From CAIQIA01 sp945861105 (GTDB taxonomy: Bacteria; Cyanobacteriota; Cyanobacteriia; PCC-6307; Cyanobiaceae), in the NCBI GenBank assembly GCA_947488815.1, contig CANLCC010000011.1, forward strand, positions 1-64,000: 64,000 nt of DNA, read 5' to 3'. The position numbers were made by a program, and so were the translations under genes. The notes below the pieces were generated by a model that did not search any database, was not told the DNA's origin, and was given only the letters and a program-made list of their open reading frames with translations. Of this stretch, positions 33,257-40,798 are shown piece after piece (position 1 is the first letter of the stretch; each line of letters starts with the position of its first letter).

Positions 33257-34284
33257 TCAACCGTCGCGAGCTGCGCCTGGCACTCACCGCCGGCCTCGGC
33301 AACGGCTTCGCCTTCCTCAGTGGTCTGCCCTTCGGCTTTTACGTGCCCCTGGCGGTGCTGGCCGTGGGCACCGACAGCTATGGCAGCTCCCTGCGGCTTG
33401 GCCGCCAGCGGTTGCTGGGCACCCTGCTCGGATCCCTGGTGCTGGTGGTGAGCCTCGAAGGTCTGCGGGGGCTGCCGATGCCCGTGGGTCTGGCGGTCAC
33501 CCTCGGCGGGCTGCGGCTGCTGGGCGGTTGCCTGGGGCTGCAGGTGGGCTACAAGGTCGGCGGCCTGGTCGTGGTGATGGGCTGGCTCGTCCACAGCGAG
33601 CAGCTGGGCGCCTGGGTGCCCCTGCGCCTGTTCTGGACCGCCTTCGGGGTGGTGCTGAGCCTGCTGACGATGCGGCTGTTCTGGCCTGCCACCGGCCTCG
33701 ACCAGGCCCTGGCCGACTACCGGCTGCTGTTGGCCGACCTGCGCCAGACCTGCCGCATCCTGGCGGACCGGTCGGTGGCGATCACCAGCGCCGACCAGAG
33801 GGCCCTGCGGCGGCGGCTGCAGGCCGTGCGGCGGCGGCTGCCCACCCTGGCCGAGGAACTGGGTCCCACCCCCCAGCGCCATCCCACCTACCGGCTCATG
33901 CTCGGCTTTGATCAGGCCGCCTCGCGGATGATCAGCTGCATTGACGGCCTCGGGCGCCGGGTGGCCGCCGACCATGAACTGCGCCTGCTGGAACGCGTGC
34001 ACCGAGCCGAGCGGGACCTGCTCCTGAGCCTCGAGGAACGGTTGGGGCTCTGGGCGGACAGCCTGGACCAACGCCGTCCAGGCCCTGGCCTGCCGGTGGC
34101 GCCGACCGTTCCCTTCGGGAGCCCCGCCAGCTGGAACGACCTGGGCCGGGAGCTGAACGACCCCCGGCAGTCAGAGGCCCCCCTGGAGACCCTGGAGCGG
34201 ATCGCCGCCCGACTGGTGCTCTGCCGCCAGGCGCGCCAGGCCATGGTCGAGGCCGAACGGCAGTGGCAGGGGCTGCGCCGCTGA
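33250..34284 (+). CDS. FUSC (fusaric acid resistance-like) membrane protein, second of two
   Basis: The 344-residue protein begins at GTG 33250, seven bases inside the previous gene. It has five or six N-terminal membrane segments (LALTAGLGNGFAFLSGLPFG, YVPLAVLAVGTDSYGSSLRL, GRQRLLGTLLGSLVLVVSLE) and a long C-terminal helical domain (ALRRRLQAVRRRLPTLAEEL). The paired layout suggests that the two proteins form a heteromeric unit, in contrast with the single long FUSC chain of AaeB. Aromatic-acid export is the family theme, but the substrate here is unknown. Confidence 0.8.
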   Translation: MLINRRELRLALTAGLGNGFAFLSGLPFGFYVPLAVLAVGTDSYGSSLRLGRQRLLGTLLGSLVLVVSLEGLRGLPMPVGLAVTLGGLRLLGGCLGLQVGYKVGGLVVVMGWLVHSEQLGAWVPLRLFWTAFGVVLSLLTMRLFWPATGLDQALADYRLLLADLRQTCRILADRSVAITSADQRALRRRLQAVRRRLPTLAEELGPTPQRHPTYRLMLGFDQAASRMISCIDGLGRRVAADHELRLLERVHRAERDLLLSLEERLGLWADSLDQRRPGPGLPVAPTVPFGSPASWNDLGRELNDPRQSEAPLETLERIAARLVLCRQARQAMVEAERQWQGLRR

Positions 34285-34290
34285 TCCGGT

Positions 34291-34482
34291 TCAGCCCGGC
34301 GGCCGCGATGACCACCAGCGTTCGAGTCGGTACCCGAGCAGCACCAGCAGCACCACCAGCCAGAACCACAGTTCAGGGGCATTGGCGTTGAACAGGATCA
34401 CCAGCAGCACCACCTCGGCCAGCAGCCAGGGCAGCTCCTGGCGCAGCAGGGGGCCGGGGGTGGGGAACGAAGGACGGGGCAT
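34291..34482 (-). CDS. Small one- or two-helix membrane protein
   Basis: The 63-residue protein reads MPRPSFPTPGPLLRQELPWL, then a long hydrophobic stretch LAEVVLLVILFNANAPELWF and WLVVLLVLLGYRLERWW, ending RPPG. It could span the membrane twice. Only three bases separate it from the upstream HlyD-type gene on the same strand, so they share a transcript and it may belong to the same export system. No family is recognised. Confidence 0.6.
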   Translation of the reverse strand: MPRPSFPTPGPLLRQELPWLLAEVVLLVILFNANAPELWFWLVVLLVLLGYRLERWWSSRPPG

Positions 34483-34485
34483 CGG

Positions 34486-35742
34486 TCAGGGGAACGGCCG
34501 GTAGCCACCGGTGAGGGAACGCCAGCCGGGCAGCACGTAGCTGAGGGGGGCTCGCCATTCGACATAGGCATGGGTGGTGACCGTGAGCCCCTCCCGCACC
34601 GGAAACACGGCGCTGCCACGGGAAATGGTCCAGCGGAACCCATCGCGGCTGGTGGGATCGTGGTCGAGGCGGATCTCGGCCCGCATCACCGGACCGTTGC
34701 GGGTGAGCTCGCGGGCCAGCTGCGGATTGCCGGTGGTGGTCGAGACATCTTCTTCGGTGGCCGGCAGGCTCAGCACCTGGGTGACCCGTCCGACGATCCC
34801 ACCGAAGCGGCCCCGCTGCTTCCACTTGGGCACCACCTCCACCGGCAGGCCCACGGGCAGCCGCCGGGCATCGGCGGGGGCGAAGTAGGCCACGGCCCTG
34901 AGCCTGCCGCCACCGGCGCCGTCATCGTCGGCACGACCGATGGTGCCGAGCCGCTGGCCCATGGCCACGGTCTGGCCGGGGATCACCTGCAGATCCAGCA
35001 CCCGTCCGTCCCGTTCGGCCACCACCTGCCCGTCGTAGGCGATGCGCGCTTCGCTGACGCGGATCTGCCGTTGCAGATCGTCGATGCGGTAGCGGCGCTG
35101 CTGGGCCTGGGTCTCGATCTCGAGCTTCACCTTGGCCAGGTCGGCCAGCAACCGGCGCCGGCTGATGGCCACATCGTCGAGGTTGACACTCGTGGTCGTG
35201 AGGCTCTGCTCGGTGGTCACCACCTCGGGGGAGAGGGGGGCCACCACCTCCCGGCGACTGAGCCACTCCAGGTTGCGCAGCTTGCCGGCATAGGTCTGCT
35301 GCAGGGCGCGGTAGCGACGGGCGTCGTCGCTGAGCTTGGCCAGGGCCGTGGTCACCTCCTGGGTTTCGGTCTGCAGCCGCCGCCGGTCCCGGTCGTTCAG
35401 GTCCTGGTTGATGCGCTCGAGCTGGGCCAGGTTCCCCCGCTGCTGCTGCAGCTGACGGTCCAGCACCGGCAGCCGCAGTTCCATCAGCACCTGTCCCCGG
35501 GTCACCGCTGAACCCACCGCGACCGCCACGGAGCGGATCTGGCCCGAAGCCCTGGCATTCAGCAGGCCGGCATTGCCGGGGGGGAGCAACACCCCCTCTC
35601 CCATCACCTCGGTGGGCACCGGCCACACCAGCGCCCAGGCCAGCAGTCCGCCGCCCACCAGCAGATGGGCGACACCCACGAGGCGGTGGTCCCGGCGGGC
35701 GGACCCGTCACCGGTAGCAGGCAGGGACGACACGGAGGTCAT
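34486..35742 (-). CDS. HlyD-family periplasmic adaptor, NHLM bacteriocin-system type
   Basis: The 418-residue protein has one N-terminal membrane helix (VGVAHLLVGGGLLAWALVWP), a short lipoyl half-motif (GQIRSVAVAVGSAVTRGQVL), a coiled-coil hairpin (about residues 90-250, with LAQLERINQDLNDRDRRRLQ), the second lipoyl half, and a C-terminal beta domain. Residues such as GRVTQVLSLPATEEDV, GPVMRAEIRLDHDPTS and FRWTISRGS match the adaptor family of NHLM/NHLP peptide export systems. Such adaptors link an inner-membrane peptidase-ABC exporter to TolC. A TolC-like gene is divergent 79 bases away, but no peptidase-ABC gene is seen here. Confidence 0.85.
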   Translation of the reverse strand: MTSVSSLPATGDGSARRDHRLVGVAHLLVGGGLLAWALVWPVPTEVMGEGVLLPPGNAGLLNARASGQIRSVAVAVGSAVTRGQVLMELRLPVLDRQLQQQRGNLAQLERINQDLNDRDRRRLQTETQEVTTALAKLSDDARRYRALQQTYAGKLRNLEWLSRREVVAPLSPEVVTTEQSLTTTSVNLDDVAISRRRLLADLAKVKLEIETQAQQRRYRIDDLQRQIRVSEARIAYDGQVVAERDGRVLDLQVIPGQTVAMGQRLGTIGRADDDGAGGGRLRAVAYFAPADARRLPVGLPVEVVPKWKQRGRFGGIVGRVTQVLSLPATEEDVSTTTGNPQLARELTRNGPVMRAEIRLDHDPTSRDGFRWTISRGSAVFPVREGLTVTTHAYVEWRAPLSYVLPGWRSLTGGYRPFP

Positions 35743-35821
35743 GGGCGCCAGCGGGGGCGGTCGACGGCGATCCAGCCGCTTCAGGCAGACTGCCGCAGAT
35801 CGTTCTGCTGGGGAGGGGGTC

Positions 35822-37471
35822 GTGGGCCGGAACTGGCGCATGGCCTGCGGCCTGGCCGCGGGTCTGCTGACCGCCCCGGCTGCGGTGGCTGCGCCGCCCG
35901 ACGGCACCGCCCTGCTCGAGCGGCGCTGGCAACAGCTGAACCGGGAATTGCGGGAGCTGGCGCTGCCGACCCCGCCGCCGCCCCCTGCGCCGGGGCAGAG
36001 GGCCCTGAGCCTCGAAGCGGCCCTGGCCATCGCCTTTGCCGCCAACCCCGACCTCCAGGCCCAGCGGGAGCTGGTGGCCGCCGCCGAGGCCGACCTCCAG
36101 GCCGCCGAGGGCAGCTACTGGCCCCGGCTCAGGGCCGTGGCCGGCAGCGGTGCCCTCTGGGAGAGGGATCTCCTCGTTGCCCCGGTGAGCAACGACAACC
36201 TCGGCTTCGGACCCCTGTTCGCGCCCAAGGGCCTGCTGGCGGCCGATGGCCGTCCGACCGCCGGACCGTTCTATGTGCCCGCCGGCGGCCGTGTGGCCTT
36301 CGACACCACCAGCCGCGGGGCCAGCGCAGGCCTGCAGCTCGATTACGACCTGCTCGACTTCCGCCGCCCGCCGTCGGTGGCCGCGGTGAAGGCCCGGCTG
36401 GCCAGCCTGCGCAACACCTACGGGTCGCAGCTGCGGCAGCTGCAACTGCAGGTGAGTGAGGCGTATTACCAGCTGCAGCAGGCCGACCAGACGGTGCGCA
36501 TCCAGGAAGCGGCTGTGCGCAACGACGCCGTGATCCTGGCCGATGCCCGCGACCTCAAGCGGGCGGGTCTGGCGCCCCGGCTCGATGTGTTGCGCCGTCA
36601 GGCCATCGAGGCCGGTGACCGGCAGCTGCTGATCCAGGCCGAGGCCGACCGCACCGTGGCCCGTCGGCAGCTGGCCGTGCTGCTGCGGCTCGGGCCCCAG
36701 GACACCCCCCTGGCGAGCGATCCGATCACCCTGCTTCCCCCGTGGCCCTTCGACCTGGAGGCCAGCCTCCGGGCCGCGGTCGTTGACAATCCCGAACTCG
36801 ACGCCCTGCTGGCCAGCCGCACGGCGCTGCTGCGGCAGCGGCAGGCCACCCGGGCGGGGCTGCTGCCCCGGCTCGCCCTGGTGGCCGGCGCCGGTGTCGG
36901 CACCGGCACGGCCCGCACCGACGACATCCGCCCCGGCGGCGGGGGCTGCTGCGGCAGCACGGTGTTGCCTGTCCAGAACACCCGTTCGGGCGACTGGTCC
37001 CTGGGTCTGAACCTCAACTGGCTGCTGTTCGACGGTGGCACCATCGCCGCCCAGGCCCGCAGCCTGGAGCGACAGGCCGCCGCCGTGCAGCAGCAGCTCA
37101 CGGCCCGCCGGGATGTGATTCAGCTGCGGCTGGAGACCGCCTTTGTGAACCACACCGCCAGCCTGGCCCGCCTGGAGGCCGCCCAGCAGGAGGTGGCCGC
37201 CGGTCTTGAAGCGTTCCGCGACGTGCGGCTGCGTTATCAGAGCGGCCTGTCCAGCGAGACAGATCTGTCGGTCATCCAGGAGCGGCTGATCAGCAGCCTG
37301 CTGCGGCGGCTGCAGGCGACGGTGGGGGTGAACCTCACCTATGCACGGCTGCTGCGGGAGCTGCTGCCGGTGCCCCGGGATCCGATCGTGCCGATCACCC
37401 CCCAGCTCACCTGGCCGGCAGCCGCGACGGCAGCACCCCCAGATCTGCCAGCGGAGCCAGGCCACCGCTGA
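35822..37471 (+). CDS. TolC-like outer membrane efflux protein
   Basis: The 549-residue protein starts at GTG 35822 with a signal peptide (MACGLAAGLLTAPAAVAAP after a short basic lead). It shows the duplicated OEP pattern: LSLEAALAIAFAANPDLQAQ, AAEADLQAAEGSYWPRLRAV, LQLQVSEAYYQLQQADQTVR and, in the second half, LRLETAFVNHTASLARLEAA and FRDVRLRYQSGLSSETDLSV. Trimers form an outer-membrane duct for type I secretion or efflux. Pairing with the divergent HlyD-type adaptor suggests they act together. A GGGGCCGS loop with two Cys near residue 380 is unusual. Confidence 0.88.
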   Translation: MGRNWRMACGLAAGLLTAPAAVAAPPDGTALLERRWQQLNRELRELALPTPPPPPAPGQRALSLEAALAIAFAANPDLQAQRELVAAAEADLQAAEGSYWPRLRAVAGSGALWERDLLVAPVSNDNLGFGPLFAPKGLLAADGRPTAGPFYVPAGGRVAFDTTSRGASAGLQLDYDLLDFRRPPSVAAVKARLASLRNTYGSQLRQLQLQVSEAYYQLQQADQTVRIQEAAVRNDAVILADARDLKRAGLAPRLDVLRRQAIEAGDRQLLIQAEADRTVARRQLAVLLRLGPQDTPLASDPITLLPPWPFDLEASLRAAVVDNPELDALLASRTALLRQRQATRAGLLPRLALVAGAGVGTGTARTDDIRPGGGGCCGSTVLPVQNTRSGDWSLGLNLNWLLFDGGTIAAQARSLERQAAAVQQQLTARRDVIQLRLETAFVNHTASLARLEAAQQEVAAGLEAFRDVRLRYQSGLSSETDLSVIQERLISSLLRRLQATVGVNLTYARLLRELLPVPRDPIVPITPQLTWPAAATAAPPDLPAEPGHR

Positions 37472-38525
37472 CCAGGGCCTCGGCCAGCAGGGGGGCCAGC
37501 ACGGGCACCAGGGCGAAGGGACCTGCAAAGCCACAGAACAGGCTCACCCCCTCGGCGCCCGGGATGGGCCCCACCAGGGGGCGCCCATCCCGGCAGAAGG
37601 CCACCGGACGCTGGACCAGCGTCCAACCGTCCCCGGCGGCGCCCTGGGGACCGAGCAGCGCCCGGGCGGCGGCGTCCAGCAGGGCCCGGTCGGCGTTGGC
37701 AGCCGGCGGCGCCAGTGGCAGGCCGAACCACGAGCTCTGCCCCAGCAGCACCCCTCCCCCCGGAGCCGGGGCCAACCCGGCATCCAGCACTGCGGTGGGG
37801 CCGACCTCCTCCCGTTCGCGGCTGGGGCGAAGGGGCTGCAGGGGCATCACGATGCGTTCCGCCGCCAGGGCCGATCCCCGGTGCTGCAGCACCCCGGCCC
37901 AGCTGTGGTCGAGTCCTGACGGCAGCGGCAGGCCCAGGTGCTGCAGCAGGCGGACCCCATGGGCGCCGGCGCAGACCACCGTGTGGTCGTGGTGGCGCCG
38001 GGCTTGATCCAGGGCGCCTGGCCCTTCCAGGGGGCCGCAGCGGGTCACCCCGAGGGCGGGCAGGGTCCGCTCCAGGCTTGCCAGCAGGGTGAGGGGATCG
38101 ATGCGGGCATAGGGCAGCACCAGCACCCCCAGCGGCTCCGGCAGGGCCAGCAGCGGCTCCCGTTCACGGGCTTCGCTGGCGGTCAGCCAGCTGCCGACGG
38201 GGGCATGGGGGAGGGCCAGCCGATCGCCGGCGGGGCGGGAGCCGTGGAGCCAGAGTTCGGCCTGCCGCCAACCCAGGGGCCCATGGCGGGCCTCCAGGGC
38301 CCCCCAGGCCGAGGGGGCCTGGGTCTGCAGCTGCCCGAGGGGGTCAGCACCGCCGCCCCACCAGGGAACGCCGCCGTAGCTGACGGCCGTGGCTCCCTCG
38401 CTCGCCGCCGGTTCGCCCGCCAGGGTGACCCGTGCCCCGCGCTCGGCCAGGGCAAGGGCCAGCAGGCCGCCGGCCAACCCTGCCCCCAGCAGCAGCACCC
38501 GCGGCCCGGACGGCAGCGCCGCCAT
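37407..38525 (-). CDS. FAD-dependent oxidoreductase of the DAO / glycine oxidase family
   Basis: The 372-residue protein begins with a FAD-binding motif (VLLLGAGLAGGLLALALAER, about 10-30) followed by the DAO-type EPAASEGATAVSYGGVPWW. A central HTVVCAGAHGVRLLQHLGL and a C-terminal CRDGRPLVGPIPGAEGVSLF with GFAGPFALVP complete the pattern. The family oxidises amines such as glycine or sarcosine, but the substrate is not given by sequence. Its start overlaps the stop of the PsbP-like gene (TGATG), and its 3' end overlaps the TolC-like gene by 65 bases. Confidence 0.8.
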   Translation of the reverse strand: MAALPSGPRVLLLGAGLAGGLLALALAERGARVTLAGEPAASEGATAVSYGGVPWWGGGADPLGQLQTQAPSAWGALEARHGPLGWRQAELWLHGSRPAGDRLALPHAPVGSWLTASEAREREPLLALPEPLGVLVLPYARIDPLTLLASLERTLPALGVTRCGPLEGPGALDQARRHHDHTVVCAGAHGVRLLQHLGLPLPSGLDHSWAGVLQHRGSALAAERIVMPLQPLRPSREREEVGPTAVLDAGLAPAPGGGVLLGQSSWFGLPLAPPAANADRALLDAAARALLGPQGAAGDGWTLVQRPVAFCRDGRPLVGPIPGAEGVSLFCGFAGPFALVPVLAPLLAEALVSGGLAPLADLGVLPSRLPAR

Positions 38526-39082
38526 CAGTAATTGAGGGTGAAGGAGCTCACGACCTGGTGGAACAGGCGAGTCACCCGGGGCCAGCGCACCTCGTTGGTG
38601 CTGGCGGCCAGGGTGTAGAGGCGGTCGCCTTCCACCACCGCGGTGGCCAGCTCGTGGCGATCCCGGTCGGCGAGATGGACGCTGTACTCGAGGTCGTAGA
38701 AGGTGCGGCCATCCACCTGCCGTTCGCCCGCCTCCACCAGCTCGGCGGCGCGACCACTGCCCTCGGGGGCGATGACCGTGCGACGCAGCCGCTCACCGAC
38801 GGCGATGGCGCTGCCCAGGTCCTCCAGGCGCCGCGACGCATCCACGGGGGCGATCACCAGGCTGAGGGTCTCATCGCTGTTGATCAGGTCGTGAAACACC
38901 ACCTGCGGCCCTTCGCTCACCGCGACCCGGGTCCAGCCGGTCGGATAGAGGAACGCATAGCGGCCGTCGGCACTCTGGTAACGGTTGAGACCGGCGGCGG
39001 AGGCGGCGCAACCCACCAGCAGCACCGCCAGCAGCACCGGCAGCAGCGACCGCAGCCAGCGGATCGGGGAGGACGTGGTCAT
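38525..39082 (-). CDS. PsbP-family lipoprotein (CyanoP-like)
   Basis: From ATG 39082 the 185-residue product has a lipoprotein signal (WLRSLLPVLLAVLLVGCAAS, lipidated Cys about residue 25). The PsbP domain follows: GLNRYQSADGRYAFLYPTGW, QVVFHDLINSDETLSLVIAP, GRTFYDLEYSVHL and a terminal VVSSFTLNY. Cyanobacterial PsbP-like proteins are lipid-anchored on the lumenal side of thylakoids and help assemble photosystem II. Picocyanobacteria carry several PsbP-domain proteins, so equivalence to CyanoP itself is not certain. Confidence 0.85.
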   Translation of the reverse strand: MTTSSPIRWLRSLLPVLLAVLLVGCAASAAGLNRYQSADGRYAFLYPTGWTRVAVSEGPQVVFHDLINSDETLSLVIAPVDASRRLEDLGSAIAVGERLRRTVIAPEGSGRAAELVEAGERQVDGRTFYDLEYSVHLADRDRHELATAVVEGDRLYTLAASTNEVRWPRVTRLFHQVVSSFTLNY

Positions 39083-39111
39083 GGCGACGGAGGGCCGACA
39101 GCTGGGGCCCA

Positions 39112-39762
39112 TTGTCGCCCCGGGCCCTGCCTAGAGTCCGGCGCAGCTTCTGCCCTCCGCTGACCGGTCACACCCGCCCCCTGGCCCGGCTGATCGAGCA
39201 GTTCGAACGGCTGCCCGGCATCGGACCGCGCACCGCCCAGCGCCTGGCCCTGCATCTGCTGCGCCAGCCCGAGGAGCAGAGCCGCAGCTTTGCAGAAGCC
39301 CTGCTGGCAGCCCGGCTGCAGGTGGGCCAGTGCCGCCGCTGCGGCCACCTCTCGGCCGAAGAGCTGTGCGACATCTGCCGTCAGCCCGAACGAAGCAGCG
39401 GTCTGCTGTGCGTGGTGGCCGAATCGCGGGACCTGCTGGCCCTCGAGCGCACCCGTGAGTACCGCGGCACTTACCACGTGCTGGGGGGGCTGATCTCCCC
39501 CCTCGATGGGGTCGGCCCGGAAGCGCTCCATGTGCAGGGGCTGCTGGCACGACTCGACCCGGAACAGGTGGAGGAAGTGATCCTGGCGCTCACGCCCAGC
39601 GTCGAGGGCGACACCACCAGCCTCTACCTGGCGCGCCTGCTGCGGCCGTTCTGCCGGGTCACACGCATCGCCTACGGTCTGCCCATGGGCAGCGAACTCG
39701 AGTACGCCGACGACGTCACCCTGGCCCGCGCCCTCGAGGGTCGCCGGCCGATGGAGGCCTGA
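39112..39762 (+). CDS. recR: Recombination mediator protein RecR
   Basis: The protein holds the full RecR layout: helix-hairpin-helix LIEQFERLPGIGPRTAQRLA, a Cys4 zinc site (CRRCGHLSAEELCDIC), and a Toprim domain with LCVVAESRDLLALERT, YHVLGGLISPLDGVGPE and IAYGLPMGSELEYADD. RecR acts with RecO and RecF to load RecA at gaps. The start is uncertain. TTG 39112 gives 216 residues, but the first 16 are not conserved and a TAGAGT box (39132-39137) lies inside them. The conserved start falls near codon CTG 39160 (TGHTRPLARL). Confidence 0.93.
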   Translation: MSPRALPRVRRSFCPPLTGHTRPLARLIEQFERLPGIGPRTAQRLALHLLRQPEEQSRSFAEALLAARLQVGQCRRCGHLSAEELCDICRQPERSSGLLCVVAESRDLLALERTREYRGTYHVLGGLISPLDGVGPEALHVQGLLARLDPEQVEEVILALTPSVEGDTTSLYLARLLRPFCRVTRIAYGLPMGSELEYADDVTLARALEGRRPMEA

Positions 39763-39775
39763 CGCCCTGGCACCG

Positions 39776-40699
39776 ATGTCGACCCCCCGCCCCAGCCGTT
39801 ACAGCACCATCCCCCCGGCCGAGCGTCTCCCCGCCTGGCTGCAGCGACCGGTGGGGACTGCCTCCGCCCTCGAGGGGGTGCAGGCGGTGGTGCGGCAGCA
39901 GCGGCTGCACACGATCTGTGAGGAGGGCCGCTGTCCCAACCGGGCGGAGTGTTATGCGGCCGGCACCGCCACCTTTTTGCTGGGCGGTCCGATCTGCACC
40001 CGCAGCTGCGCCTTCTGCCAGGTGGAGAAAGGCCAGGCACCCGTGCCCCTCGACGGTGCCGAGGCGGAACGGGTGGCAGAAGCCGTTGAGCAGCTGGGGC
40101 TGCGTTACGTGGTGCTCACCTCGGTCGCCCGCGACGATCTGGAGGACCATGGGGCCGGCCTGTTCACGGCGACGATGGCGGCCATCCGTCGCCGCGACCC
40201 GCAGGTGGCCATAGAAGTGCTCACCCCTGATTTCTGGGGCGGCCACAGCACCCTCGCCGCCGCCGAGACGGCCCAGCGGCAACGGCTGGCGACGGTGCTG
40301 GCGGCCGAGCCGGTGTGCTTCAACCACAACCTCGAAACGGTGCAGCGACTGCAGGGGGAGGTGCGCCGTGGCGCGACCTGGAGCCGGTCCCTGGGATTGC
40401 TGCAGGCCGCCCGCGAGCTGGCCCCGGCCATCCCGACCAAGTCGGGCCTGATGCTGGGACTGGGCGAACAGCATGACGAGGTGGTGGCCGCCCTGCAGGC
40501 CCTGCGGGCGGTGGACTGCCAGCGGGTGACCCTTGGTCAGTACCTGCGCCCCTCCCTCGCCCACCTGCCCGTGGCCCGCTACTGGACACCGGCCGAATTC
40601 GAGGCCCTGGGGACGCTGGCACGGGACCTGGGTTTCGCGGACGTGCGCAGTGGACCGTTGGTGCGCAGCAGTTACCACGCCGAAACCGGCGGCAACTGA
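39776..40699 (+). CDS. lipA: Lipoyl synthase
   Basis: The 307-residue radical-SAM enzyme has both iron-sulfur motifs: the auxiliary-cluster CEEGRCPNRAEC and the radical-SAM CTRSCAFC. TATFLLGGPICTRSCAFCQV, VVLTSVARDDLEDHGAG, VCFNHNLETVQRL, KSGLMLGLGE and LGQYLRPSLAHLPV are further LipA markers. It inserts two sulfurs at C6 and C8 of protein-bound octanoyl groups to form lipoate. It follows recR by 13 bases and is probably co-transcribed. Confidence 0.96.
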   Translation: MSTPRPSRYSTIPPAERLPAWLQRPVGTASALEGVQAVVRQQRLHTICEEGRCPNRAECYAAGTATFLLGGPICTRSCAFCQVEKGQAPVPLDGAEAERVAEAVEQLGLRYVVLTSVARDDLEDHGAGLFTATMAAIRRRDPQVAIEVLTPDFWGGHSTLAAAETAQRQRLATVLAAEPVCFNHNLETVQRLQGEVRRGATWSRSLGLLQAARELAPAIPTKSGLMLGLGEQHDEVVAALQALRAVDCQRVTLGQYLRPSLAHLPVARYWTPAEFEALGTLARDLGFADVRSGPLVRSSYHAETGGN

Positions 40700-40707
40700 G
40701 AGAGGCC

Positions 40708-40736
40708 TTGGAGATCCCGCAATAAGCACTTAAAAT
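40708..40736 (+). promoter_or_regulatory. Sigma-70-type promoter of the giant repeat-protein gene
   Basis: TTGGAG (40708-40713) and TAAAAT (40731-40736) are separated by exactly 17 bases, in a short AT-richer patch between lipA and the next gene. The gene starts 63 bases downstream of the -10 box, leaving a leader of about 55 bases. Confidence 0.55.
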
Positions 40737-40798
40737 GAAGGGTCAGATGGAGACTGCCGCGAACCCCGGCTGATCCCTGCCCCCCACGACCGGAACCG

